Counted from the stretch's first letter, positions 20,452 through 33,846 are shown. The stretch: DNA of 64,000 nt from Paracamarosporium sp. OC-R06-R3 (GCA_019828545.1 JACVRA010000258.1:62001-126000), one strand, 5' to 3'. Notes: generated from the letters alone by a model not told the origin. Numbers and translations are program-made.

Positions 20452-22024
20452 CTACGCATATACATAACAAAATGGTCCCGCAGTAGTCGACCACAGCTGA
20501 TTACTAGGTAGGCCATCCTGGCCTTGGGGCGCTAGCACATCCAACCACTGCTTGTCTGTTGGTTTCCCCTTCGCGGAGGCGGGGTTCATCCAGTTTGATC
20601 CGCCTGCGGTGCGTTAGCTTGCTTCCTGGTACTACGTGTTGATGAAGCACTGCTTGAGAGCACACGAGAAAAGGAAGACTTACCTTCGTACATGGAAGTA
20701 CGCAACTTGACTTGTGCCTCGAGGTAGTTGACCCACATCCACCAGTGACGATCAAGTTGCCCGTGATGCAACCAGAAGACGGGCTCGCCGGGCGAGACAA
20801 AGACATCACCTCCTGGGTCACCTGTTTGTCGCACGTTAGCCTCTTGCTTCCTAACGTCTCCCATAAACCCCACCAATTGGAAAGAGGATACTCACCCCAA
20901 ATCGAGTAATGACCGCTACTATGAATCGCCATCTTACTCCCCTGGTCATTCTGCAATGTGTCCTGGAACTTCCCAATCGCGCTGTTACTCGTGATATGGC
21001 TGGCCAACTCAGTGGGCTTGAGCGATGTGGTAACAAGGTTGTTATTCACGTCCCGGCGCAGACAGCGGGTGTTATCCCCGAAGCCGTTACGATCGGGGTT
21101 AGCCTTGATGTTAAGCTTGGGGTCCATGGTTCCCATAACGGGACCGAGAGCGATGGTGAGGCTAGGGTGCCATCGTGTTAGTCCCGTGTCAAAGCAGAAT
21201 AGAAAGAGAGTACTAGGGAGGGCAAAGGGCGTGCACATACTTCCCCAAAGGACCCGTCGTCACGCATCCACCACCGTTACCCGCTGCGAATGGCCGACCC
21301 ATCAGCCCGCCCGCATGCTGGACATAATCACCATTGCCTCCCAGGCTCGTTTCGCTGCCGTCGAAGATGGGCGATTTTGGTAGGTCGGCGTACTTTCCCC
21401 AGTTCCAGTAGGGCTGGGTGCCCTTGAAATCGCATTCCGTCTTGAGGGCGGATTCGTATGCCCTATTAACATAAGCTCGAACATTCAACAAGCATAGAAG
21501 GATATTCAAGAGTAATGAACACGAGACTGAAGCGTACCAGATGTAGTACCGATGCCAATGCATGAAGTTTGCGGTCGAGTGCACAGTAGGCGTCATGTTC
21601 ATATGAACGACAATGAAATCATCGTAGCGGGTCTTCGCGCCTGGGTACTTGCCCGCCGGGAGCTTGCTGGGCTGCTTGCGGATGCAGTTGACTGCACGGA
21701 TGTACTCGAGTTTCTCTTCCTTTGTGAGATCGCCACTATGAAGCTCTGTCAGTCACACGTTCATCTCCACCCAGCCTGTAAGAGGAAAGAGGGGGGTGGA
21801 TATACGCACTATTCTTTACGCACGGCAACGGTGTTCTTGTTGCATGTAGCAGGGCGCGTCATGCCGTCTGGGATTGTGCCATCGAGGACCTTGTATGCGT
21901 TATCGAGGGCCTGCTTCTGGATCTCGTCGATGGACAACGTCTGCCTCTTTGAGAACGGGAAGGCCGACGAGCCTGAGAACAGACTCAAGGACGCGAGGAG
22001 ACTGAGAACCACATTGCCGGCCAT
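20452..22024 (-). CDS. Secreted tyrosinase
   Basis: Complement of six exons 20452..20603, 20684..20821, 20896..21161, 21241..21462, 21538..21735 and 21810..22024; 396 residues. Signal peptide MAGNVVLSLLASLSLFSGSSA. The copper A histidines are His116 (DDFIVVH), His124 and His133 (MHWHRYY); copper B has HSSGH and the FWLHHGQLDRHWW helix. The C-terminus TTAGPFCYVYA is typical of short secreted fungal tyrosinases that lack the long C-terminal shielding domain. The enzyme oxidises monophenols or o-diphenols to quinones using a type 3 copper pair and may serve pigment formation or phenol detoxification outside the cell. All five introns keep phase; the last exon, which is easily lost, carries the conserved tail. 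Confidence 0.92.
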
Positions 22025-24616
22025 GTTGGGTAGTGGTGTAGCTCGCTCGGGTGAGGGTTCCTGAAGGCAGTACTCACATACTTATCAAGGCGCCACTTTA
22101 TAGTCCCCCGTTTGCTCTCACGAACCAGAACCTCTCACCTTCACCCTCACACAGCTACATAGTGTTTTGAGTGTCACAGTCGTATAATTAGATCGTTAGC
22201 ACCCTGACCGGATGACCTTTCCGAGTCACCCTATTCCTAGAGAGTCAGGCTGGCCAACAGGAATGATTCTATCAAGCAACATTCGAGTAATGCTTTTCGG
22301 TTGTGGGCATGTCCATCTGCCGTGAATGAGATTTGGCCACGTGCATGTAGCGAATAGCGATTGATCTCGCTGGAAGCCTGTTCGGGATTAAGATGAAATA
22401 AGAAGGAAAGCTTAGCTGTTGCGTGGCGTTGATAATGATTCCTGATATGTAGCACGATCGTCGTCGGTTGTGACATTCCTGAGTACAGCGCATGTCGTGG
22501 ACTGTGAACGTGTTAAAGGGATTTTAGCCATAGGCAGTATGCATCCTGGCATCGCAAGGACTGTTTGGATGCCCAATATCTTACCAAACGTTCTAGTTTT
22601 TGGTATGTGAAAGAAGCAGTCTTAATGTAGAACACGTTCACCACGTATCCTTCTGCTAATTTAACCCACCACCAGAACACCCCCAAACCTTCCACGCGAA
22701 ACACTTGCATCGCAGCACTCTCGCAGTCCTCCGTGTGTGGTTGCACAAACGCGTTCATCTACCGAGCTGTTGTGTGCTCGAGCTTCCTTTCTGCCGGATG
22801 TTTCCACCCAATCTAGTGCGAGACTTTTAGAACAGTAATATCTTACGTCTGCACCCCAGGTCTTGGCTTCGGAGTCATTCAGAATGCAATATCGTGCAAG
22901 AGCCGGTGAGGTGTTCGGCAATGCGCTGAGCACTATGTACGTTACTGGCGCAAGTCTTGCGTTTTCATGCTTATTGTATCGTCGCGAAGTTGTAGCTTCT
23001 GGCCTCGACAAGAGGAGTCCTAGACAACAGAAACAAAATCATGAAGTAACATCAGATTTCTACTTTCCATTCAGTCCCGCGTATTCTTTTGAGAAAGAAA
23101 GAAAGCAGAAAGGAAAATAAGAGCATATCCATGCCCAACATCTATGCGCCATGAAATCGATCGTCTACCCGCAGTACGCGCATGACACCCCAGCTCTCGA
23201 CGCATTTCCCTCATTACATTCCTGGTTCTACTCTCTTTCATCGGCGTAAAAGCTACTGGAACAATACCACCTTTTCACATCCTAACAAATTTATCTATCC
23301 TTGGTATCTAGCACTACCAGCACGCTATACTCGCGTTCTCATCTGCATCTCACCAAGCTTTGTCTCTCAACAACTACCATCTATAGATCGTCACCACACT
23401 CACTAACACAGAAGTCTCACCCATCAATCATCATCCATTCATTGTGCAATACCTCCACCACCAGCAGGACACCCCAGCATCAGCACACCCCCTTCGCCTC
23501 CGTCGCACATCTCTCCCCTCCATCTCTCGAACATCATAATCTACACACCACCAACTTACTCAACTCAACACAGAACCCTTTCCCACCATCACCACCACGA
23601 ACTGTGCAATACCTCGTTTCTCCGCAGAACACAGCACCACTCACACTATACCCACCCACACCCTCGTCCACATCCCACGAGTCGAGCACCAGCCTGTCAA
23701 ACATGAAGAAGAAAACGCGTCGCACAACCCCCATTCCCAAATTGCAATACCTAGACACCTACAACCGTAGCACCGTCAACACATAATACTCGACACCTCC
23801 CTCCCCTCCCTCGATATCAAACATAATACCACACCTACAGCTAGCTCACCCCAGCGTCATACCCACCCTTCCATATACCAAAGCGCCACCTACATCCTTC
23901 ACACAACATACCAACCCCGAAATTGCTATACATACCCCTTCCTCCCCAACGAACCAAGGCACCTCACCGTTTCCATTCCTTAGATCCTATACATGCCCTG
24001 TACCGCATAGTCTGGTGTGAGAAAGAGGGAGTAGACGGCCCCGCAAACCACAAAGCAAAGCTAGGCCAGGCCAGTATGTAACCGTCTCTGCTCTTGATTC
24101 GAAGTCCAGCCCAGCTCAGCCCAGTTCAGCTTAGCACAGTAGCAATGCCACACCCCGCTTTGAACCCAAAGGAAGGGAAGACAAAGGTAGTGAGACGATA
24201 CGCCTCGGAATGCGATGTATGTGCTGTGAGGTAGGTGTAGTGTTGTGTTTTTGTTTATTCGTCTGTGAAAAGGAAGGTAAATAAGGGAATAGGTGAGTAG
24301 GGACGTTACGTAGGAACGAGGGAAGGAAGGCAGGACACCGTAAGGAGGAAACATACCGGATGTATAGGGAGACGAGTAGATCTGGCTTGATAGTATGTGG
24401 GGATTCGGATGAGCTGCACGTATATTCTCCACGCACACCAACGTGCGAACAGGCTAGAACAGAACAGAACAGCACAAAACACCTCCATGTCCCCTAGCCC
24501 AAAACGCAGAACACATCATGTTGACTCGTGCGCAAAAGCACTCCGCAGCGCCAAACCCCACAGCATCACCCCCTTCCCCTTAGCCTCCGTTGGAGAAAAA
24601 CCAAGTCCCGCGAGTA
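22025..24616. other. Long intergenic region, C/A-rich tract, no gene called
   Basis: About 2.6 kb. Between about 23180 and 23990 the plus strand is very rich in C and A and poor in G, so long frames rich in Pro, Thr, His and Ser appear (for example 23301-23786); these look like composition artefacts. At 24061-24500 the composition switches. A forward frame around 22884-23120 begins with a hydrophobic segment but has no further support. The right end is the 3' untranslated region of PPP4R2. Confidence 0.5.
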
Positions 24617-25976
24617 CTACTCGTCACCCCCCATCTCCGCATCCCCATCTCCCTCCCTCCCCCCATCCCCCATCTCCTCGTCCCTTGGCTCAGAAACAGG
24701 CTGCGGACTCCTGCTCGAGCGCTCTATGCTGGGACGCCCCACCGCGCCCTCGATGTCAAGGTGCGTGGATTTGTGCTGCGGGCCGGTATCTTCCATGCCG
24801 ATGAGTTCGGGGCCGCGCGCGTGCGGCTGTTCCTCTTCGCCCTCGACGGTCTCCATGACGGTGCCTCCGCCCTCCATCTCGCCGATTGTGGTGCGGGTGG
24901 GGTTCATTGTAAGAGAATGCGGGTTGTTAAGGACGATGCCTGCCTCTTGCTCTTGGCGGAGGATTTCGCCTTGCGTGACGGGGCCTGTGGAGGGTAGGGT
25001 CTCGCCGTCGGGGTGCGAGGATGCGATTTGGGAGATTGGGGTGGAGTTTGTGGGGGAGGTGGCTTGGGCGCCGGGGCTGCCGTTCGGGCTGCTTAGCATG
25101 CCCACTGTGACGGTTTCTATCCTGCCAGCACCGTTGGGGCCGTCCACCATCTCTGTGCTCTCGGATATCAGCTCGTTCTGGCCGCGGTTCTGTAGCCATG
25201 GTATGGGTGTGAGCAGTGCCCCGCCGAGTGACTCGTCGGAGCCGAGAGAGGCCTGAGCGGAATTTGTAGTTGTTGCACCGTTGAGGACGCCGGTCGCGGT
25301 TGGCAGGACAGCCTGGGGGAGTGGGAAGAGGGTGTTCGGTGAAGTAACCGAGACCACGCGATCGAGCGCTCGAAGGTAAGGTGGGAGGAATCTATACCGT
25401 CGCTTCGGTTCAATGATAAGTTCTGCGAGCCTTTGAATCGAGTGGGGCGCGTCTTGTGAGAAATTGGTCGACAGCGCGTTCCGTATTGACGAGTAGAGGT
25501 TTATCGTTTCCTGCGGTAGATCTTGTGGTTCTGAGTGCGTAAAGCCTGGCACCGGAGGCCGCGACAGCATCTTGGGTGCCGCATTTTCCTTGTCGCCCGA
25601 TTGCGATTCTTGGCTTGAGCCTTGCGGCGGTGGTTTCGAAGGCGTGCTTGGAGCGGATAGGCCAGAGTTTGGCGGTCTGGGGAAATCGGTGACTATCTGG
25701 CCACCGTTAGCAAACATGAGCGCAGCAGGTAGACAGCGCTCAATTCTAAGCCTACCTCATCTAGGCGATCAAGGATATACTTGAGCGTGTCAGGCCAGTC
25801 GGCTCTGCAACCGGTGTCAGTGAGCGCGCTGTATGCGACCATGCAACCTTGCGGCGGGGGTACCTACGAATCCAACGAACCGTCTTCAGCCGCCTGCTTC
25901 AGAACTTTCTCTACTGCATAAGGATCAGTGCATGGGCAGGCAGCGCGATATCAACAATCATACCAGTTACCGCCAT
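24617..25976 (-). CDS. Protein phosphatase 4 core regulatory subunit R2
   Basis: Complement of 24617..25696, 25756..25804, 25868..25913 and 25964..25976; 395 residues. The first three exons are tiny (13, 46 and 49 nt) and together give the conserved PPP4R2 start: MAVTVEKVLKQAAEDGSLD, then WPDTLKYILDRLDEIVTDFP. The helical PPP4R2 domain continues through ETINLYSSIRNAL and FTIQRLAELI-like SIQRLAELIIEPKRRY to about residue 140. The rest is a long acidic, Ser/Pro-rich disordered tail ending DAEMGGDE, as usual. Regulatory subunit of the PP4 phosphatase complex (with PP4c and R3/Psy2), nuclear and cytosolic, acting in DNA damage recovery. A model starting inside intron 3 (at 25717) would lose the N-terminus and was rejected. 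Confidence 0.88.
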
Positions 25977-26501
25977 TTGAGATAATTATAGTTGGCGTAC
26001 TGCAACACGCCGGTGGAGAACGAGCGGCGCGCAGTTCGACGCGCTATCGATATCGCGTATGACGTAAGCGAGCATCGTCTGGGGAAGTCCAATCAGAGAA
26101 GGAACTATAAAACACTTATGTAGGTCCGTAAACATGATAGTCAAGAGCGACGCCTGGATTCCAAACGCGCATTCGATGATGCTTGGGCGGGATATGTCCG
26201 TCGCATTACAAAATGCAGAAGTGCGGTAGTATCTCAGTGTGACGAAAACCCATTCACGCAAATCCGCTCTGGAACGCAGCTTTATCATCACATATATAAT
26301 AGCCATCATATATACAAGTAGTAGGCCACGCATGCCTCAGCTACACAACAACTCTTGTCTACAATACCACCGATTTTGCGCGCCGAAAGAATGTAAATGG
26401 GGTATATCGCACCAGATGACCAACGTTGAAATATTCGAATCCTCAAGAAAAGTAACAAGGTCGAGCCGAAGAGAATACTATATGCTGCGCTGCGTTACAC
26501 G
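25977..26501. other. Intergenic, PPP4R2 promoter side
   Basis: About 525 bp upstream of PPP4R2 and downstream of the next leftward gene. It should hold the PPP4R2 promoter and the 3' untranslated region of its neighbour. No specific motif was recognised. Confidence 0.5.
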
Positions 26502-28984
26502 TTACGCATTAATGATGAGGTTGCGTTGCCCGGCATCCTCTGGGAAAGAACCAAATACGAAGCGGTAGAGATCGGACATCCAGCTAAAGCTCTTGCTTCG
26601 CGCCATCCACTGCACTGCTCTGCCAATCTCGCTCGCAGTAAGCCTGCGAAGAGGCTGGGTGTGGATGTTTCGTAGCGTGGGATCGGTCAATACGAGGTGC
26701 TTGTAGTGCTCGAAAAGAGCGGTTTGCCAGGGTAGAGAGCCAAAGCTGTTCGAAGGTAAGGACCGAATGAAATCAGGTAAAGGTGTTTGCCGGGAGTATC
26801 CCGTATTGATTGCGGCTTTGACGATGAGACCTTTGAGGCGAATAAGGTTCGGGTCTTCGCGACCCGCTGTTGCTGTAGACGAACTGTGGATGGACTGAGA
26901 AGTATCGGAGTACGTGGAAAGATTAGAGGAAGATGACGACCAGCGGTCATGTGTTCGGGTTTGTCCTGCTTCAGGGCCTAAGATTAGGATGTTCGGAACG
27001 TTGGGCTCTTCTGCCGGTGAAAACTCCTCTCGTTCGTCGAATATTGTGGTTGGTGTTTCTGGATGCATGAGGAGCTGTTTCCTCATCGACACAGCTGAAT
27101 GATATGATTCGTTAAGACTTGATGACCGTCCGGACGTATCCGAATAGGTGGTTTGTGAATGTGACACAGAAGCGGGAGCAGCCGTGAATGTGTACTGCGA
27201 TGGACGGGGTGTTCCACGTTCTGGTCGTACCTGTGTCCAACCTTCTCGGAAGAGGTCGCACAGCTCCCAACATGCTTGAATAGCGGATCCAAAGATCTCT
27301 TCGTCGGCCGGCTTGTTGTCGCGGCTGTTTTGACGAATGCTGAACAGCATCTCGGCCAGAGACCAGCAAGCATGAAGCAGCGCGTCGGTTTCCTCAGGTA
27401 GGGATGTCCTCTGCTTCATCAGCCTATGGCAAAGGGTCAGATAGAATTCCAGCGTGCGTTCTTGGAATGCCTCGGGCAAGTTCCGGTCGTGAGCATTGTA
27501 CAAGTGGTTGTTGAGCTCGAAGCTGACTCTCAGCACAGAATCCGCAGCTTCATCGCCGCGCTGGCGCACATCGAATAACGCCTGGCAAAAATCGCGGCAG
27601 AGTTCCAACGTTGGCTTAATTTGAGAGGAAGGATCCTCATCTCGGCTCTCGTACAGTCGTTGGCAAAGGCGCCAGCACGTTCTCCATGCGTGTTCTTGCA
27701 TTTCGCCCTGGTGGCCGGAATAATAGAACATCTTCAAGCGGTGATTCTGACTAAGCTTCGCCAAAGTGTTACACAGGGTCCAACACTCGTGCAAAGCATT
27801 GCGCAGGGCCGCGATTTCCTTTTCGGTTTCGTTGATGCCGTGTAGAACTTCACCCATTGTCTGAGTACCGGTGCTTGCAGCCATGGTCGCGAGCGGTGAC
27901 TCTGGCTTTTGTATGTCGCCCGCCTGGCTCTCGTCATTTTCGAATGTGGAACTCGAGGCCGTCTCCGATATGCTGACATCTTCTGTTTCGGCAATATCTA
28001 TACTGATAAGCTTCGGAGATTCAAAAGGTATTGGTCACCTACCTGCGAGGCTGACACTAACCCGGGCACTGCGTCGTTTGCCATCCTCTTCGTAGTCCTG
28101 ACGCGTCTGGGCGCGTGGTGTGGAGCGATCTGGCGCGCCGGAGGAGGGGACATCGGTATCGATTGGGTGGGTATAAGTAGACGAATGCTGTGGACGTTCA
28201 GCCATGACAATCCGAGACAGAGCTACATGTGCGCGACGGACCTTCTCGTCGGGGACCATGTTTGCCTCTGGTGTTTGTGGAGACACCACAGCAGTATGGT
28301 CGGAGGTCGTCTCACTCGACGAAGGGACGGACACGCTGGGCCGATTCTGTTTGTCGTGTTAGCGCCCATGTAGTGCGACCCGGATTACGCGACACGAACA
28401 AATGTTTTGAAGTTGGTGGGTGCATGAATGACCGACTGCGGCGCATCGTCGGAGTCGGCGCGCAACCGCACAGGCAGCGAGGTATCCAGACGCGAGGGCT
28501 GCATGCTGTTAGCAAGGGCTGCACCCAAGGGTTGACGCCGCGGCGCGTACCTTGACGTGGCTTTCCAGGCTGACGGGGCTGGCGATTTCGTCCAGAGGCG
28601 ACTTGATGTGGATGTCGCTTCCCTCATCCTCGCTGACCTGGTTCACCTGCGCGTCGTCCTCGATCTGCGAGCCTTGTCAGCGCCGTCTTCCGGCCGATGT
28701 TGCGGCAGCATTTACCTCAGTCCCGCAGGTGCCATTGCTGTCGACTGGCGAGGGGTCGACGGTGGAAGGGTAGGGACTCGGCGGGGGCTGCAGATGGTCG
28801 GAGGCATTTGAGGACCTTGTCGTTTCCGTTAGCGCTGCTTGATCAATGCCGACACGAGGGCGCACCTGTTGGAGAAGACGTGGGAGAAGGGGGCTGGCGA
28901 CGAGGGCGAGTCGGTGTACGGGCTGAACGAGGACTTCAGACCGGTGGTGGTGGGAGACGGCATGAGCTGGGTCGCGGTCGCCAT
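26502..28984 (-). CDS. Uncharacterised protein with Cys/Trp helical repeats
   Basis: Complement of 26502..28010, 28062..28346, 28400..28498, 28551..28664, 28716..28815 and 28866..28984; 741 residues. Residues 1-280 are low-complexity, Ser/Pro/Thr-rich and probably disordered. Residues about 310-500 hold seven units of an amphipathic helix with the pattern C-W-x-L-C-x-x-L-(4)-R, for example ECWTLCNTLAKL, TCWRLCQRLYESR, ELCRDFCQALFDVR and QACWELCDLFREGW. A Ser-rich linker follows, then a compact C-terminal domain (from about 645) with LIRLKGLIVKAAINTGYS, SLPWQTALFEHYKHLV and MARSKSFSWMSDLYRFVFG. No catalytic motif is seen. I cannot name it; the pattern suggests a solenoid-like scaffold conserved in filamentous fungi. 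Each of the five introns keeps frame, and intron 28011-28061 uses GTTAGT. Confidence 0.75.
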
Positions 28985-31900
28985 GGCCCGATGCGCGTCC
29001 CCTCAGGCACTGGTGCACGGCGGAAGGGCGCCGTGACGAGAGCTCTTTGTACGGCTCTCGCGGTCTCCAAGGCGGCCGCCTGGTCGAGGGCGCAGCGGAG
29101 GCTCTGGGGGCACTGGTGGCAAGGCTGAACGCAGGCAGATGGGCGGCGTAGGGAAGAAGCAAGGAGCGTTGGGGCAGCGACGGCCGGGGCAGAGGGAAGT
29201 AGCAGCCGGCTGCTAGCTGGGGTGGAAGGCGCGGTTGTTGGAGGCGGGTTGGACTGCGGGCTGCGTTTCGTTTCACCGACCCAAGACTGACTGCGGATGC
29301 GCGCCTGGCTCGCGTGGACGGGGTGAGATGTGCGATGCTGTCGACACCCCCGAACGAAGCTCCTCCTCCGCCGCCTGCTCCACCTGCTCGCGGCCCCAGC
29401 GGCCTCCACGCCCCCTGCCTAGCCCTGCCGGCCGTGCTGCCAATCACCGCCTCCACCACCTGTTTCTCTAAGCGCCGCTCGATGCGCTAATGTGCGGGAT
29501 CCGCTAGTCTTCCTTCACTGCTGCCCGCTGCGCACGCTCACGGGTCCCAGCGCTCAGTGACAGACCCGTTCAGCTGGATGCCAGCGGCCTCTAAAGCCAG
29601 CTCAAAAGCCACCTAATCACGCCCAGCTCCCAGCTGTCGACCTGTTTCCGAGCCCGGCTGTGACGGTCAGCATGATAATTCTCCGACTCGGCCTCCCAAG
29701 ACGTTCCTGTTGCGCCCTACCCCAACATAGTCCAGAATCCGCCGACTGTCGCCGTCGTCTCAAGCCCTTTAGCGGCCCTCCCTCACCGGCCTGCACTAAT
29801 GCACCTTTGCCCACGCTCGACTTGTACGCCGGCTGATTCAGGTGTCCGCCCGAGGACTGCACAATTGAGGCGTACCGTCGGCTCCTTCACCTACCGGGAT
29901 GCTGCTCCGACCTCTCTAGCCCGACGTGGCCGGCTCCCACCAAATGACGAGAGCAGAACTCTGACCATGATTTACGCCCCCAAACCGCCGCGGGGTTTTT
30001 GTGCCACGTTGATCGACAAAGCTCACTACAACGGCAACGCCTTTCGCTAACACCACATCGGCGTAGCTCAGGATTGCCGCTGGGATCCAGTACCCCGTCA
30101 TCGGAAGCCATTATCCTACTACTGGTACTGTCGTACTTTGCTAGAGAGCAAAAAAGCCACACCCTCGTACCCCACTTAGATTGTCAAAGGCAATCTCTCG
30201 AACAATTTGACGTATCACAAGTTCTATGCATTAGGCAAGTGGCGGTACTGGACCATGTTCTGTGCCTCGAAGGCGCAGAATTATCCGCGTCAGGCGTCTC
30301 AATCTGGCAAGTGGGCGAGCACGTTCATATCGCTTGCCTCGTGCTTCCAAGGGGCATTCAGCCTCCTCTTAGAGCTTGTATGGGCGAATTATCTTCATTG
30401 GGCTGTGCGACGCCTCCGACTTGTCGTACCTCTGCTGAACTAGAAAGTCCTCACACTGCCTTCCATCGCAGTCTTTTCTCGAAGGAATCTCGATCCCGAG
30501 CAATCACTCACAATATTGGAATGAAAGCTGTCTATCCGAGGTACTGCATCTACCTTTGCCGGTGGGTGCCTGCCACCACGACCGCTACTTTTGCTCCGCC
30601 ATCTCTAGTCGCCATCTCTGGTCGCCGATCTTGCTTGACATTGTCGTGCAGCTACTTTAGACTAAAATCTTTTCTCTAAAGGTCTTATACAGTTGTTTAG
30701 CTGCAGTACACTAATGTCAGACCACGATGACGGGCGCGTATCCGAGCCATGTCTTTGGTAAAGACCTGCTGACCGGCTCATGAAAGGCTTCCGACACGCC
30801 ACAACTAGCGTAGGACTGATCAAGATCGCTTCATCGATGACATTACCTTTCGGCCTAGGTCCAAGCTCTGAGACATTACAGTTCGTTCCTTTCCACGAGG
30901 CATTCCACATTCCGGCTCTGACCACAGGCCACCGACACTACGGGCACCGTCTCGGAAGGATCGAACTTCGCATGGACTATCGAGCGGAGAACATATGGTC
31001 CATGTCGATACGCAGGAATGCGTTCCTAGAGGAAACCACATGCCGATTCGCACGAAAGACCACCATAGTACAAACCACCAAAAGGGTAGAAGTTTGTGCT
31101 GCAAGCCACCCCAAACCTACGCCTCATACCTCTAGCATTGAGGTGACAATATAGTTTATCCGTTTTGCAAAGACCGATGTCAAACCATGAGGGTACGAGG
31201 CAGCCATGGCTCGGAGAACGTTGCTTTGCCGCGACACGCGCCGCAAACGCCGCCAAAGCCGCACAACTTCACCGATTAGAGAGCGCCATGGAAGAACATT
31301 TCGTCTTGCTGGGAATAGCATCCTGATCACTGATTCTGGAAAAGACCTACCCCACTAGCCCAATCTGTCCGTGCGTCTACAAGAGTATGTACACCTCCTG
31401 CACTTAAGCGCCGCCTGCTCCACCACCAACTTGAGCCTCCATGTTTCATGTATCAACTCAAGCTTGGAAGTAAGAGCCTCCGCCACGCCCGTGCGTACTC
31501 TCTTATTGGAATCTGCCTTGCCAACACACTCATCGCTCGTCTACTGATCATCGTCATATGGATACATCAGACTTGCGCAAGGCCACCAACACTTCATAAC
31601 GACATCATACTCTACGTAGTCATATCGCTTGCACAGAGAATCAGGAACTTGGCCGCATGGAGGCTGTGGTCCGAAATGTATGATCAAGAAAGCATCCTGT
31701 CCTCAAGCTTGAGGTGGTCGCGTGGACGGGCTTCTTTGGTACGCTAACACCTCCGCCGGTGCTAGCATACGACGGTCGCACGTCACTTCTCCAATGGGCT
31801 ATGACAGCTCGAGGTATACAATCACATCGTGAGATTCGCCTCACCGCTGCAAACCTTGACTCGTCGGCGCCATCTTGTGCGACTGCATGGAGCTTCCTGG

Positions 31901-33846
31901 AACATACGGCACTGCGCCGACCTGGGAACCGCGAAATGCCGAGCACCCATGAGCTACGAACGGGGGGGACCACCCTTTTCTTCAATCCCAACCTAAATCT
32001 CGCTTGTTGCATCACCGCTCCCCAACCCAGGACCTTGATTAGACTCTGCTGATATTCAAGAAAAGTCGACCAGGTCCAAACCCCAAGGCAGACACTTCAG
32101 ACACAACCAATCCACCCATCCTCTACTCATCCAATACCACCTCAAACCACCATCATAACCAAACGATATACCTCCTCTCCTAGAAGTTCCTCCCTTCCCA
32201 ACACCACCGTCTCCAACCCACCCCGACACAACAGCAAGACCCACTCATCAGCATTCCTACCCTCCCTCAAAAATAAACCACACTCTACTTGCCGACACAA
32301 AGACAGTCATTTTATGTCTTCGCTATATTTACGTAGTCGCGCGCACTCCCAAAAAAAGCACGTCGACCATCTACACACGGCGCGCAACCACTCACGTCGC
32401 TTATCCAGCCGCCCGGCTTCGCACCCCTGTCCTGCGCTTCCACATGCCTCTGTCTGACACTGCATGCATGCGCGACCCTTGCCCTCGCCATTCTCGTTCT
32501 CGTGATTGCTTTATCACTCTGCGATGTTTGATGTTTGGTTGTGAATCCCATCCCATCCTCACGCTTTTCAGCTGAGGTTTTGATGTCGTTGGTGACGTGC
32601 GTGTAGCATGCCAGCCTGGGCTAGCGTGGCTCGTAAAGCCACCGACCCGAGGGTGGGTGTGGGCCGTGTAGGATTGCTCGGGGCGCCTGCATGACATGTG
32701 TGTCCCGTGATTTTGGCTCGCTCGCTCGCTTGCTTTGTGGGTTCGTGATTCGTTTATACGTTTGCGGTATGGTGGGTGGGAAATATTTGGTTGTGGGGGG
32801 TATGTGGGGAGTGAAAGCTGGAGTATCGTGTGTGCTTGGGCGTTCGTCGGGAGTCCTGGCTCTGATGGTTAGGCGGGAGGCTGGAAAGGTTGGTGATGGA
32901 TACGTTTGTGTCGCGTTGGTTGTGAGAGGTGTGGGTGGATGGGATACACGCTGTAAAACGGTAGAGGCGCTAATGGGATGCTTCGTACCGGGTAGCGGTG
33001 TATGCTTTTATTTCATTGTCATGTATCTCAATACATTGTTCTTTGAAATCCAAATCTAGATTGAACGAGAGAGCGAAGCGGAGCGAGTACTTGAATACGG
33101 TCTTCTTCGGGGTTGTTGCGCACTTGAGGTCTAGACTGGTGGCTAGTTGTTTTTTGTGGGATAGATATGGGAAGGGGTAGTGCTGTGTAAGTGTGGTGAG
33201 GATATTTTGATCTTCCGGAAGGGATTTGGTCCTTTCTTTCTTTGTGTATGGAAGCTGGAACTTAGGTTCAAAGCGGGCTATCTAAATGCAGGGGTGAAAG
33301 TGCATGCGGTGAAAATGATACGGTGACGAGAGTGTGGAACTTGACCGGGGCGATGCGAGAGCTGGTAGGAGTCGAGGAGGAGCGTTGGCTCGGTTTGGTT
33401 AAAAGGCGTGGAAGTGGGAGAAGGGGGGTGTAGCAGCAGATGGGAGGGGTTCTGTGTATGTATGAGGAGTTAACTAGGCGTATTGGAATTAAACTAGGGC
33501 TACTGTCACGGCCGGGCGGCCGGATGTATGAGGTGGGTAGCATTGTGCATGCACTATGGAGTACATGGGGCTGAGGAAAGGGGCCACATCCATATTGTCG
33601 TTGGGCCCATCGTTTCTGCCACAGTTACCTAGATGGCTTGGGAAATGGGTTTGGGGTGTGACTGCGCACATAAAAGGTGTGAATTAAACTAGCGGGAACG
33701 AGGACTGGTGAGGCACGTTCTCAACGTGTCTGATGTCCTGTTGCTGGTTTCGCTCATTCACTGTCGGTCTTGGTGTATAATGGTGCGCCTTCTTTGTGAG
33801 GTTTTGATGAGTCCTGGTGAATTGAGTCCTGATGAGCCCGCATTGC

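Noticed and set aside
22863..23120. Forward frame with a hydrophobic segment (ALSTMYVTGASLAFSCLL)
   Set aside because: Internal ATG only, basic low-complexity tail, no family recognised and no promoter or splice support.
23301..23786. 161-codon Ser/Thr/Pro/His-rich forward frame
   Set aside because: Explained by the C/A-rich composition, which removes stop codons; no signal peptide or repeat unit.
24617..25717. PPP4R2 starting at the ATG at 25717 (MFANGG)
   Set aside because: That ATG is inside an intron; upstream micro-exons rebuild the conserved family N-terminus in frame.
28677..29459. 260-codon leftward Arg/Pro/Ala-rich frame
   Set aside because: Overlaps the first exons of the helical-repeat gene in another frame and reflects high GC content.
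29999..30679. 226-codon forward frame in the gene-free region
   Set aside because: No ATG at its start, no domain, composition typical of chance frames; not supported as a gene.
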